From JBKPCD01 sp046727175 (GTDB lineage: Bacteria; Acidobacteriota; Vicinamibacteria; Vicinamibacterales; 2-12-FULL-66-21), in contig JBKPCD010000291.1 in assembly GCA_046727175.1 (NCBI GenBank), positions 1 to 15,000 of the forward strand: a stretch of 15,000 nucleotides of DNA, read 5' to 3'. Below the pieces are notes generated by a model that made no database searches, had not been told where the DNA came from, and was given only the letters and a program-made list of their open reading frames with translations. Of this stretch, positions 1 to 7,949 are shown one piece after another. Position 1 is the first letter of the stretch. Each line of letters begins with the position of its first letter. The translations under genes and the position numbers were made by a program.

Positions 1-88
1 TAATAGACCCTGCGCCGCGCCAAGCATTTCTACTGAGCTCCGGCGAGACGGGTCAGAGTGCCGATCTGAGAATGCAGTTCGTGGCGAC
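1..88. other. Noncoding stretch downstream of the activator gene
   Basis: This is the sequence after the stop codon of the sigma-54 activator. I see no convincing coding frame, no GC-rich hairpin followed by a T-run on the minus strand, and no RNA gene. The transcription end of the operon is therefore not visible; it may lie outside the window or be Rho-dependent. Confidence 0.4.
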
Positions 89-1786
89 TCATTCGTACGA
101 ACGTTTTCCATGAGGACCTGTTCTTCTCTTCTTTGGGTGACCGATTCGGAATGCCGCAGACTGCCGATCGCGTCGGCCCGAATCGAAGGCCGCGCCGTCA
201 GGCCGGCGCTCTGGCCGGGCGATTCCGAGCTTCTTCATCCGGAAGCGAAGCGTGTTGGGGTGCACGCCCAGCCGCTCCGCTGCGTTGTTCGGGCCATTGA
301 TCCGCCACCCGCACTCGAGCAGGATTCGTTCGATGTGGGTCCGTTGGATCGCGTCCAGACGATCGTCAACGGATGCTGTGCTCTCCGCTGCTTGACATCT
401 TGCGCGTGCGAAAGTTTCGTCGAGAAGCAACGTGTCGCCGCTCGCGCCAATCATCGCTCGCTCGATGACGTTCTCGAGCTCGCGGACGTTGCCGGGCCAG
501 GCATGCCGCTGAAGCGCGTGCATCACGCTCTGCGGCACGTGAGTAATGCGGCGGCCGAGGTCACGCTGATGGCGGTGAATGAAGAACCACACCAGTGACG
601 GGATGTCTTCCGGTCGTTCACGAAGTGCCGGCAGGGAAATCGGGAACACACTCAACCGATAGTAGAGGTCCGCCCGGAAGCGCCCGGCAGCTACCTCGGC
701 TTCCAGGTCGCGGTGGGTGGCCGCTATCACTCGCACATCCACGCGCTTCGTGCGTGAGGCGCCGACACGTTCGAATTCACCTTCCTGGAGGACGCGCAGC
801 AGCTTGGCCTGGATCTCCGGCGTCAGGTCTCCGATCTCGTCCAGGAAGATCGTCCCGCCATCAGCGAGTTCAAAGCGTCCTTGCCGCATCGATACCGCAC
901 CGGTGAACGCCCCCTTCTCGTGCCCGAAGAGCTCGCTCTCGACCAGCGTCGGCGGCAGCGCAGCGCAGTTGACCCGCACCAGCGCTCGCATGCGTCGTCG
1001 GCTGCGGTCGTGCAGCGCCCGAGCAAACAGTTCCTTGCCCGTTCCGGTCTCTCCGAGAAGCAACACCGAGGAGTTCGTCGACGCGACCTGGTCCAGACGC
1101 GATAATGCCACACGCAGCGCATCGCTCTCACCGACTATGTCATCGAAGTCGTGATATGTCTTGATCTCCTCCTGTAAATAGATGTTGTCCGCGGCCAACC
1201 GCGCGTTGAGGCGCTCGATTGTCGCCAGACTGGTCCGCAGTGCGGCTTCATCGCGGCAACGTTGGAGAGCGATTGCGATAATCTCCGCGATCCAGCGGAC
1301 GCGCTCGACCACCGCTTCAGGCCATATCCGTAACGGCCGCCGGGTCCAAACGATCAGCGCACAGACCACTTGTCCCGCTACCACACCGGGGACGCCCAGC
1401 GCGGACCAGCCTCCCGCGCGCCGCGCCGCGTCGCGCTCATCCTCCGGCAGGTCGTCAACGCGCGAGACAGGCACGACCTCGTGACGCGCCAGCCGATCCA
1501 CCAGCCACCGTGGCAGATACTCATCAAAACCAGGTGGATCCACTTCCCCGTGCTGCGGCCACCTGTGCACAATGCTGATGCCCCCCGCGTCCGCAAACTC
1601 GGCGAGCACGCTGACCTCGACGTCGATTGCGCCGGCAATCTGTTCGAGCGTCCCTGTGATCGACGGCACGATCTGTTCAACGTGCAACCGTGCGAACTGC
1701 GAAGATAACGTGGGGGCCAGCCGCTCGAAGTGACGCAATTCGTGATCTGGTCCCACTGGGGACCGCGAAGAAGCTATGACCTGCAT
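89..1786 (-). CDS. Sigma-54-dependent transcriptional activator with N-terminal GAF domain and Fis-type HTH
   Basis: This 565-residue enhancer-binding protein should use ATP hydrolysis to open promoters bound by sigma-54 RNA polymerase. A GAF-like sensory domain fills about residues 35-180, followed by a short probable coiled-coil linker. The AAA+ domain shows Walker A GETGTGKE (about 245-252), the sigma-54 contact loop GAFTGA (292-297), Walker B GGTIFLDEIGD (310-320) and WPGNVRELENV (430-440). A Fis-type helix-turn-helix ends with AAERLGVHPNTLRFRMKKLG (about 502-521), then a basic tail of about 40 residues. There is no receiver domain, so the signal is probably a small molecule sensed by GAF rather than a phosphorelay. 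The ATG at 1786 is chosen over one 13 codons upstream because AGGAG lies 8 nt before it. It is the last gene of the operon, 48 bp after the DUF481 gene, and plausibly controls this locus. FhlA/NorR-like architecture is certain; the effector is unknown. Confidence 0.93.
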   Translation of the reverse strand: MQVIASSRSPVGPDHELRHFERLAPTLSSQFARLHVEQIVPSITGTLEQIAGAIDVEVSVLAEFADAGGISIVHRWPQHGEVDPPGFDEYLPRWLVDRLARHEVVPVSRVDDLPEDERDAARRAGGWSALGVPGVVAGQVVCALIVWTRRPLRIWPEAVVERVRWIAEIIAIALQRCRDEAALRTSLATIERLNARLAADNIYLQEEIKTYHDFDDIVGESDALRVALSRLDQVASTNSSVLLLGETGTGKELFARALHDRSRRRMRALVRVNCAALPPTLVESELFGHEKGAFTGAVSMRQGRFELADGGTIFLDEIGDLTPEIQAKLLRVLQEGEFERVGASRTKRVDVRVIAATHRDLEAEVAAGRFRADLYYRLSVFPISLPALRERPEDIPSLVWFFIHRHQRDLGRRITHVPQSVMHALQRHAWPGNVRELENVIERAMIGASGDTLLLDETFARARCQAAESTASVDDRLDAIQRTHIERILLECGWRINGPNNAAERLGVHPNTLRFRMKKLGIARPERRPDGAAFDSGRRDRQSAAFRIGHPKKRRTGPHGKRSYE

Positions 1787-1794
1787 AATAACCA

Positions 1795-1799
1795 CTCCT
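1795..1799 (-). promoter_or_regulatory. Ribosome binding site deciding the activator start
   Basis: AGGAG on the minus strand is 8 nt before the ATG at 1786. It supports the shorter activator over the in-frame upstream ATG at 1825. Confidence 0.7.
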
Positions 1800-1834
1800 G
1801 CTCGATTCCGACCGGACCAGCTCAACGGCCGGAT

Positions 1835-2878
1835 TCAATAACTCCAACCGATAGATACGACGACTCCGATGTCGTTCGTATTGGCGGTTGGGTTCGGCGG
1901 GCGGCTGTCGTACGTGTTGTAAAGACTGAGCCCGACGAAGAGGTCCTTCAAGAATTCGCGCTTCACGCTGGCGTCGAGCTGCAGCCGGTTGCGGCCGATG
2001 TTGCTGAGGCTCGGATAGTACTGAAGATTGATGTCGAGGTTCGTCTTCGGCCGATCGTAAGTGTAGTACGACGTCTGGAACACGAAGAGAGCCTCGGTGT
2101 TCCGCGTGGGTTCGACATCGACTCCGCGTTCGTCATTGAACACCAGACCGGCCCCGAGCGACATCTGTGCCCGATTGCTGTTAATCAGGCGCGGGCCGGT
2201 TGCGACGCCGATCTGGGATCGCAAGGTCACGCCAAGGCTCTCGTTGCTCTCGAAGCGGCCCGCGCTGACGATGAACCACTCACGCCAGGGATATCGCAGA
2301 TACGAGCCTTCGACCGACCCGCGGTCGTCTCGGCCTGGGTTCTCCTCTGTTTGCGTGATCGTCAGGGACCCCGTCAGTCCCGCCTGCGACCCGGGCTTGC
2401 GGTACACGGTATCCGAGTTGAAGTTCAATTGAGCAACACCGCTCGATCGCGTGTAGCTGAACCCGGCATCCACCGAGCCATCGAGCTTTCGCCAGAAGCT
2501 CCCGCCGATCTGCCGGATGATGGTGACTTCGGGCATCGCGAGCGCGGTCGTGCCAGGCGGGCTGACGACGGATATGAATCGATCGTTGGCGCGCCCGAGA
2601 GAGCCGAGGAATCGCCTGCCGTCGCCGGTGACGACTTCGACAATCCGAGTGGCGACGACACTGATCAGTTTGTCCCACTCCAGATAGAGCGTCCCCGCGT
2701 CGTCGGTCTTGAACTCGAGCCTGCCCCGCTCGAGGCGCACCACTTCACCCGTGATCCGATCGCCGTTGGCGAGGGTCACGACGTCAGTGCGCCCTTGCGC
2801 GTGAGCGGCGGCGCTCGCCGAAACCATCAGAGCAACACCCATCGTCGCGTGTACGATGCGCGGCAATCGAGTCGTCAT
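1835..2878 (-). CDS. DUF481 family outer membrane beta-barrel protein (YdiY-like)
   Basis: A 347-residue exported protein of the DUF481 family, whose members are predicted outer membrane barrels of unknown function. The N-terminus MTTRLPRIVHATMG is followed by a hydrophobic stretch and an AHA-Q type signal peptidase site near residue 27. Residues about 30-115 carry two short beta repeats with the ANGDRITGEV pattern, a small beta domain often found before the barrel. The rest alternates hydrophobic and polar residues, has many Tyr/Trp/Phe and ends in GWSY, an aromatic C-terminal residue expected for barrel assembly. The frame is open 56 codons further upstream into the antiporter gene, but that extension is Arg/Gly-rich and shadows the neighbour. 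The ATG at 2878 directly precedes the signal peptide, with a weak AGGTGG 10 nt upstream. It starts 14 bp after the AspT stop, so it is very likely cotranscribed. Its role in amino acid use is unknown. Confidence 0.85.
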   Translation of the reverse strand: MTTRLPRIVHATMGVALMVSASAAAHAQGRTDVVTLANGDRITGEVVRLERGRLEFKTDDAGTLYLEWDKLISVVATRIVEVVTGDGRRFLGSLGRANDRFISVVSPPGTTALAMPEVTIIRQIGGSFWRKLDGSVDAGFSYTRSSGVAQLNFNSDTVYRKPGSQAGLTGSLTITQTEENPGRDDRGSVEGSYLRYPWREWFIVSAGRFESNESLGVTLRSQIGVATGPRLINSNRAQMSLGAGLVFNDERGVDVEPTRNTEALFVFQTSYYTYDRPKTNLDINLQYYPSLSNIGRNRLQLDASVKREFLKDLFVGLSLYNTYDSRPPNPTANTNDIGVVVSIGWSY

Positions 2879-2892
2879 CCGCTGCCAGCCAC

Positions 2893-4584
2893 CTACTTGA
2901 GCAGCGCGACAATGACAGTGCCCCAAAGGGCGAGGAGCACGTTGCCCACGGAATACGCGACGCCGTAGCCGAGCGTCGGGACCGCGCTCTTCGCGGTTTC
3001 CTGGATCGCCGCCAGCGCCGGCGTCGCCGTTCCGCCTCCGGCGCACACGCCGAGCAGCACGCCTGGTTGCATCTTGAATGCCCAGCGGCCGAGGCAGACT
3101 CCCACGATATGCGGGACGAGGACGGTGGCCAGGCCAGCGATCACGAGACTTGCACCGCTGGTCCGCAGGCCGACCACGAATTCAGGTCCGGCACTCAGCC
3201 CGACGACCGCGACGAACCCCGCGAGCCCGAGCGACTCGAACACCCAGAGCGTGGGGCCCGGGATGCGGCCGAAAAAGCGCGGCCACATCGACCGAAGCCA
3301 GCCGCAAACGAGTCCACCAAGCAGCACGCCCACACTCAGGCTCAGACCGATCTCGATCCCGGCCAGCCTGATTGCCGGAATGCCCACGAGCGCGCCGACG
3401 ACGATGCCGAGTGCGACGAGGACCATGTCGGTGACCTCGGTGGCGCGATCGGGAACGCCGATCCGGCTCACCGCCTGCGCTATCCGTCGCGCGGGTCCCA
3501 CGATCGTGAGGACATCGCCGCGCTGCACGGTCGTGGCCGGAAAAATGGGGACCGGCATGCCGGCGCGCATAATGCGGCGGAGATAGACGCTTCGCACGGC
3601 TTCATCGGCGGAGAGATCGGCGAGCGTCTTCCCATCGACATCAGAGCGGGTCACGACAACGTCCAGCACGTCGACCGGGATGTCGAGCAGCTCCTGATCA
3701 TCGACCTCCCGCAGGCCGAGCTTCTGTTCGTCCAGTCTTGGCACCATCAGCTCGCGCCGACCTGTGATCGCGAGTGTGTCGCCCGCGTTCACAACCGTGT
3801 TCTCGTCAGGGTCGAGCGTGCCGTCGCCTCGCCGCATGCGTTCGACGAACAGACGATCGCCGGCCGCCAGCTGCTCGAGGTCGCGAGTACGTCGGCCGAC
3901 CAGCGCGGAACCCGGCTGCACGAAATAAGCGCGGTACTCGATGTCGCGCCGCGCCGTCGACGAAGGGGCATGGCCTCCCTGCATTTCACGTTCGTACCGC
4001 CGGCATTCCTCTTCGAGATCGATTCCCATCAGGCGTGGCGCGAGCTGCGACAGGAACCAGGTGGCAACCACGACGCCGATGAGATAAGTGACCGCGTAGG
4101 CAACGGGAATCCGGTTGGTGATCGCCGCGATCTCTGCCGGCGGCAAGGGCAGCCGTGCGATGGCGTCGCTCGCCGTCCCGATGGTCGCTGATGCGGTCAG
4201 TGAGCCGGCGATCACGCCGGCGGCCGTGCCGGCGTCGTAGCCGAACAGGCGGCTGACCGAGTAAGCCACCACCAGTCCTGTCGTCGCCACGATCGCCGCC
4301 AGCAACGCCTGCTGCAGGCCGTCGCTCTTCAGACCACGAAAGAACTGCGGCCCCGTCCTGAACCCAATCGAGAACAGGAATAGCAGGAAGAAGCACTGCT
4401 TCACTTCGCCCGAGACTTGAACGTTCAGTTGACCGACAACCACGCCGGCGAGCAGCGTGCCCGTTACAGCACCAAGCGTGAAGCTCCCGAGCTTCAGCTT
4501 CCCGACCAGATAACCAATCCCGAGCACGAGGAAGAACGTCACCTCGGGATGATTTCGAAGCATTCCGGTGAACGCCTGAATCAT
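2893..4584 (-). CDS. aspT: AspT-family aspartate:alanine antiporter (AAE family), copy 1
   Basis: A 563-residue inner membrane exchanger of the aspartate:alanine exchanger family (AspT/YidE/YbjL type). The layout is typical: about five membrane segments (residues 15-180), a large cytoplasmic region with two TrkA-C/RCK_C domains (about 215-282 and 300-376), and about five more membrane segments (385-562). Visible family motifs include GPQFFRGL (78-85), GSLTASATIG (127-136), AGPEFVVGL (465-473) and GGGTATPAL (516-524). Characterised relatives swap external L-aspartate for internal L-alanine, an electrogenic exchange that with aspartate decarboxylation builds proton motive force. It begins 12 bp after the asdA stop, with a modest AGGGA 9 nt before the ATG overlapping that stop, so coupled translation is likely. 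A homologue lies on the other side of asdA, and the two differ at the late conserved motif. Substrate assignment comes from family plus asdA linkage; which copy carries Asp/Ala cannot be read from sequence. Confidence 0.88.
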   Translation of the reverse strand: MIQAFTGMLRNHPEVTFFLVLGIGYLVGKLKLGSFTLGAVTGTLLAGVVVGQLNVQVSGEVKQCFFLLFLFSIGFRTGPQFFRGLKSDGLQQALLAAIVATTGLVVAYSVSRLFGYDAGTAAGVIAGSLTASATIGTASDAIARLPLPPAEIAAITNRIPVAYAVTYLIGVVVATWFLSQLAPRLMGIDLEEECRRYEREMQGGHAPSSTARRDIEYRAYFVQPGSALVGRRTRDLEQLAAGDRLFVERMRRGDGTLDPDENTVVNAGDTLAITGRRELMVPRLDEQKLGLREVDDQELLDIPVDVLDVVVTRSDVDGKTLADLSADEAVRSVYLRRIMRAGMPVPIFPATTVQRGDVLTIVGPARRIAQAVSRIGVPDRATEVTDMVLVALGIVVGALVGIPAIRLAGIEIGLSLSVGVLLGGLVCGWLRSMWPRFFGRIPGPTLWVFESLGLAGFVAVVGLSAGPEFVVGLRTSGASLVIAGLATVLVPHIVGVCLGRWAFKMQPGVLLGVCAGGGTATPALAAIQETAKSAVPTLGYGVAYSVGNVLLALWGTVIVALLK

Positions 4585-4596
4585 GCGTCGCGGTCC

Positions 4597-6219
4597 CTAC
4601 TTTCCGGCGGGAGCCGCCGTCGCAGCCTGCGAGGCCCGGAAAGCCATCACGTAGCTGCGTGCGACGGCGCGGACAGCGCGACCGATATCGTCGTACACGT
4701 CGTCATCGAGATTGGCGAACGACACGCGCACCGACCAGTCAGGCGCCTCGAACCCGCCACCGTTCAGCAGGACGATGCCGTGGTCTTCGGCGAGCCGGAA
4801 GACGATATCGAGCGGATGCACGTTCGCCTTCACCCATTTCGCGACGTCCTCGCCGCCGTACTTGCGCAACCAGAAATCGAAGTCGATCAGACCGTAGTAC
4901 CAGTCGAAGAGCGGGTTGGGCGGAACCTCGATCCCCAGGCCTTCGATCGTGGCAAGGACCCGTGTGCGCAGGAGATTGATGCACGCCTGCTGATACTCCT
5001 TCTTGTGGTCGTGGAGCTCGGCGAGCGAGAAGAGTGTCATCATCACCTGCTGCGGCAGCGACAGACCAGCGGTGTGATTGAGCGCGATGTCCCGGCTATC
5101 GGCGACGATCCGGTCGATGAACTTCAGCGACCGCGGTTTGAGCGTCAGCGGCCCGTACCGCTTGTCGAGCGACTCGAGGACCGTTTCGGGGAGCTTGGCA
5201 ATCGCGGCGTCGAACACGTTCTCCTCGTGCAGGGCGATGACTCCGAGACGCCATCCGGAGCAGCCGAAGTACTTGCTGTACGAGTAGACCCCGATCGTAT
5301 TCCTCGGGAATTCGCCGAGCAGCGATCGGAATCCGGGCACGAACGTGCCGTAAACGTCGTCTGTCAGCAGCATGAGCTCGGGACGCTTCTCGAGCACCCG
5401 GCCGATGGCGGCGATCGATTCACGGCTCAGCGCGACGGCGTACGGGTTGCCAGGGTTCACGACGAAGAATGCCTTCACCTGCGGATCGAGCAGGGTCGCG
5501 AGATCCTGGTCGGTGAATTGCCAGCGCTGCTCCTGGCGCGCCTGAATGAAGACAGTGTGCAGGCCGTAGTCTTCGAGGTGCGGCATCTCGAGATACGGCG
5601 TGAAGATCGGCGTCACCATCGCTATCGTGTCGCCGCTGTTGAGCAGGCGATTTGTCCGGAGAGATTTGAAGATGTAGCACATCGCGGCTGTGCCACCCTC
5701 GACCGCATACAGGTCAAAGGTCCCGCTCGGCCTCGGCTCTCCGCACATCGCCCACTGCAGGTACTCGCGGACGATGCGCTCGTTGTGCACGAGCATGCGA
5801 TCGGGTACGGGATAGTTGTCGCCGAGAATCGAGTCGACCAGCTCGTGGACGAACGCATCTGGTGCAAAGGCGAACCTCTCCACCGCCCATGGAATGACGT
5901 CACTGAGCAGCGTGGCGCCACACATATCTGAGTGCGTCTCGAGCCAGGCGGAAAGGCGTGCCGCGATACCGGGCGCTTTCGCCATCCCGCCAAGGCCGCC
6001 AGTCCGCTGCATGGTGCGCTGGCTCTCCGTGATGGCGAACTGGCCGAGAAGAAAAAAGGCGGAACGCGGCTCCGTCGCAATCCAGTTGGGATTGCCGCGC
6101 CCGGCGTTGAGGTACGCGACCTGCGAGGCCTTCGCGGTTTTCGCTGCCACCTTCGCAAGGTCGTTCTTGATCTCGAACGGACTCAGCGTCTCGTACTGTT
6201 GCAGCGTAACGGGGTCCAC
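4597..6219 (-). CDS. asdA: L-aspartate 4-decarboxylase (aspartate beta-decarboxylase), PLP-dependent
   Basis: A 540-residue cytoplasmic fold-type I PLP enzyme, matching the usual length (about 530-545) of aspartate 4-decarboxylase. It converts L-aspartate to L-alanine plus CO2 and has side aminotransferase activity in characterised members. Visible features are the family-specific N-terminus (NAGRGNPNW, 38-46), NPGNPY (255-260), DDVYGTF (287-293) with an Asp expected to contact the PLP pyridine nitrogen, and YSYSKYFGCSGWRLG (312-326), where Lys316 should form the internal aldimine. No signal peptide is present. The start codon is GTG, supported by GGAGG 6 nt upstream. It sits between two AspT-family genes (18 bp after one stop, 12 bp before the other start), the classic decarboxylase-antiporter pairing that makes a proton-consuming Asp/Ala cycle. 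The alternative of a plain aminotransferase is unlikely given length, N-terminus and context. Confidence 0.95.
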   Translation of the reverse strand: MDPVTLQQYETLSPFEIKNDLAKVAAKTAKASQVAYLNAGRGNPNWIATEPRSAFFLLGQFAITESQRTMQRTGGLGGMAKAPGIAARLSAWLETHSDMCGATLLSDVIPWAVERFAFAPDAFVHELVDSILGDNYPVPDRMLVHNERIVREYLQWAMCGEPRPSGTFDLYAVEGGTAAMCYIFKSLRTNRLLNSGDTIAMVTPIFTPYLEMPHLEDYGLHTVFIQARQEQRWQFTDQDLATLLDPQVKAFFVVNPGNPYAVALSRESIAAIGRVLEKRPELMLLTDDVYGTFVPGFRSLLGEFPRNTIGVYSYSKYFGCSGWRLGVIALHEENVFDAAIAKLPETVLESLDKRYGPLTLKPRSLKFIDRIVADSRDIALNHTAGLSLPQQVMMTLFSLAELHDHKKEYQQACINLLRTRVLATIEGLGIEVPPNPLFDWYYGLIDFDFWLRKYGGEDVAKWVKANVHPLDIVFRLAEDHGIVLLNGGGFEAPDWSVRVSFANLDDDVYDDIGRAVRAVARSYVMAFRASQAATAAPAGK

Positions 6220-6225
6220 GGTCGT

Positions 6226-6230
6226 CCTCC
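6226..6230 (-). promoter_or_regulatory. Strong ribosome binding site for the GTG-initiated asdA
   Basis: GGAGG on the minus strand ends 6 nt before the GTG at 6219. It fixes the start and explains use of a non-ATG codon. Confidence 0.7.
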
Positions 6231-6237
6231 CTCCTGC

Positions 6238-7941
6238 CTAGCCGCCTCTGCTCATGAGCAGCACGACGACCATGCCGAAGATCGTGAGCAGCGTGTTGCC
6301 AATGGCATAGGGCATGCCGTATCCCAACGCCGGAACCTTGCTCTTGCCGGCATCCTGAATCATCCCCAACGCGGCGGTCGTCGTCCGTACGCCGGCGCAG
6401 ACGCCGAAGAGAATCGCCGGATGGAATTTGAACACGTGGTAGCCGAGCAGCACCCCTATGATCAGCGGCACGGAGGTCGCGACGACGCCCCACACGAACA
6501 GGCTGAGGCCAACTTGCTGGAGACCGGCGATGAAGCCTGGTCCCGCGTTGATGCCGACGATGGCAATGAACACATTCAGACCGAGCGTGTTCATCAGCAC
6601 CAGCGCCGGCGCCGGGATGCGGCCGAACGTGGGGCGTATGGCGCGGAGATAGCCGAGCACGAGACCAGCCAGCAGCACCCCTCCGGAAGTCGACAGGCTG
6701 ATTGGAATCTCACCCCATTTGACGCTGAGCGCGCCGACCAGACCACCCGCGACGATGCCGCTCGCGACGGTCATGAGATCAGTGGACTCGAGCGGGCGAT
6801 CGGCATACCCCAGGGCCTTGACTGCCGCCTCGACGTGGCGGGTGCTTCCCGTGATCGTCAGGATGTCGCCGCGGAGCACTTCCGTCTCGGGAAGGATCGG
6901 GATCTCGACCATGTTCCGCGTGATCTTCCTGAGGTGCACGCCACGGGCGAAGGGTTGATCGGCGAGTTCGCGAAGCGTTTTCCCGGTGAGGGCTTTGTTC
7001 GTCAGATACACATCCACTTTCGTGGCTGGCAGGTTCAGCAGCGCCGGATCGTGTACCTCCGGGACGACGGCCTCGATGCGTTGGACCAGCGCCTGGCGCG
7101 GTCCGATAAGCGCCACGGTGTCGCCAGGTATGAGGACCGTGTCTGCGTCCGCATCGATCAGGGCATCACCCCGCCGAACGCGTTCGATGAACACGCGCTC
7201 TCCAGGAAACAGGTCGCGCACCGGCCGGCCGGTCAGACCGGAACCTGCATCAATCCTGTAAGCGCGCATCTCGACCGCGCGATACGCGGAGAAGACGCCC
7301 GCGTCGAAACCGACGGTCCCGGCGCCGAGCTGGCGTTCGTACTCGGCGCACGCCGCGGCGAGGTCCACGCCGATCAACTTCGGGCCGAGCTGTGCGAGCA
7401 CGATCGCCGACCCGATGGTGCCGAAGATGTACGTCACCGCGTAGCCGATCGGGACGGCGTCGGCGTACGCCCGCGCCTGCTCGGTGGTGTATCCCAATCG
7501 ATCGATCTGATCGGTTGCGACCCCGATCGCCGCCGAAATCGTCTGCGACCCGGCGTAGAGTCCTGCCGCGTAGCCGAGGTTCAGGCCCGCGAAGATCGCG
7601 CACACGACTGGAACGGCCAGGCACATCGCCAGCACCACGAGCGAGAAGACGATCTGGCGGGGACCTTCCTTGCCGAGCCCGCGGAAGAACTGCGGGCCCA
7701 CGCCGAAACCGACGGCGAACAGAAACATCAGGAAGAAGGCGGACTTGATCGGTCCACCAACGGTGATGCCCAACTGGCCGATGAGCACACCAGCCAGCAG
7801 GGTTGCGGTGACGTTCCCCAACGTGAAGCCGCCAAGCTTCCGCGGACCCAGGGCGAACCCCATCGCGAGCGCGAGGAAGACGGCGAGCTCGGGATACGTG
7901 CGCAGGGTCTGAGTGAGCCACGCGGCTGGAGCGAAGTCCAT
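6238..7941 (-). CDS. AspT-family antiporter (AAE family), copy 2
   Basis: A 567-residue paralogue of the antiporter on the other side of asdA, with the same plan: N-terminal membrane bundle (about 15-190), two RCK_C domains (about 222-290 and 303-378), and C-terminal bundle (388-563). Shared blocks are KLGGFTLGNVTATLLAGV (35-52), GPQFFRGLG (82-90) and NAGPGFIAGL (465-474). The conserved segment near the end reads GVRTTTAAL (517-525) where the other copy has GGGTATPAL, and the first-half motif reads GSQTISAAIG (131-140) instead of GSLTASATIG. These differences could mean different substrates, for example Glu, Asn or another Asp/Ala pairing. It begins 8 bp after the asparaginase stop with no clear Shine-Dalgarno at normal spacing, which suggests translation coupled to the upstream gene. 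Family assignment is firm; substrate is inference. Confidence 0.88.
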   Translation of the reverse strand: MDFAPAAWLTQTLRTYPELAVFLALAMGFALGPRKLGGFTLGNVTATLLAGVLIGQLGITVGGPIKSAFFLMFLFAVGFGVGPQFFRGLGKEGPRQIVFSLVVLAMCLAVPVVCAIFAGLNLGYAAGLYAGSQTISAAIGVATDQIDRLGYTTEQARAYADAVPIGYAVTYIFGTIGSAIVLAQLGPKLIGVDLAAACAEYERQLGAGTVGFDAGVFSAYRAVEMRAYRIDAGSGLTGRPVRDLFPGERVFIERVRRGDALIDADADTVLIPGDTVALIGPRQALVQRIEAVVPEVHDPALLNLPATKVDVYLTNKALTGKTLRELADQPFARGVHLRKITRNMVEIPILPETEVLRGDILTITGSTRHVEAAVKALGYADRPLESTDLMTVASGIVAGGLVGALSVKWGEIPISLSTSGGVLLAGLVLGYLRAIRPTFGRIPAPALVLMNTLGLNVFIAIVGINAGPGFIAGLQQVGLSLFVWGVVATSVPLIIGVLLGYHVFKFHPAILFGVCAGVRTTTAALGMIQDAGKSKVPALGYGMPYAIGNTLLTIFGMVVVLLMSRGG

Positions 7942-7949
7942 ACACAGAC

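Noticed and set aside
1787..1834. Possible terminator or separate promoter before the activator gene
   Set aside because: Only short GC-rich self-matches and a ribosome binding site are visible; no stable hairpin with a T-run and no clear promoter boxes.
2879..3046. 56-codon N-terminal extension of the DUF481 protein
   Set aside because: It overlaps the antiporter 3' end, is Arg/Gly-rich, and would bury the signal peptide.
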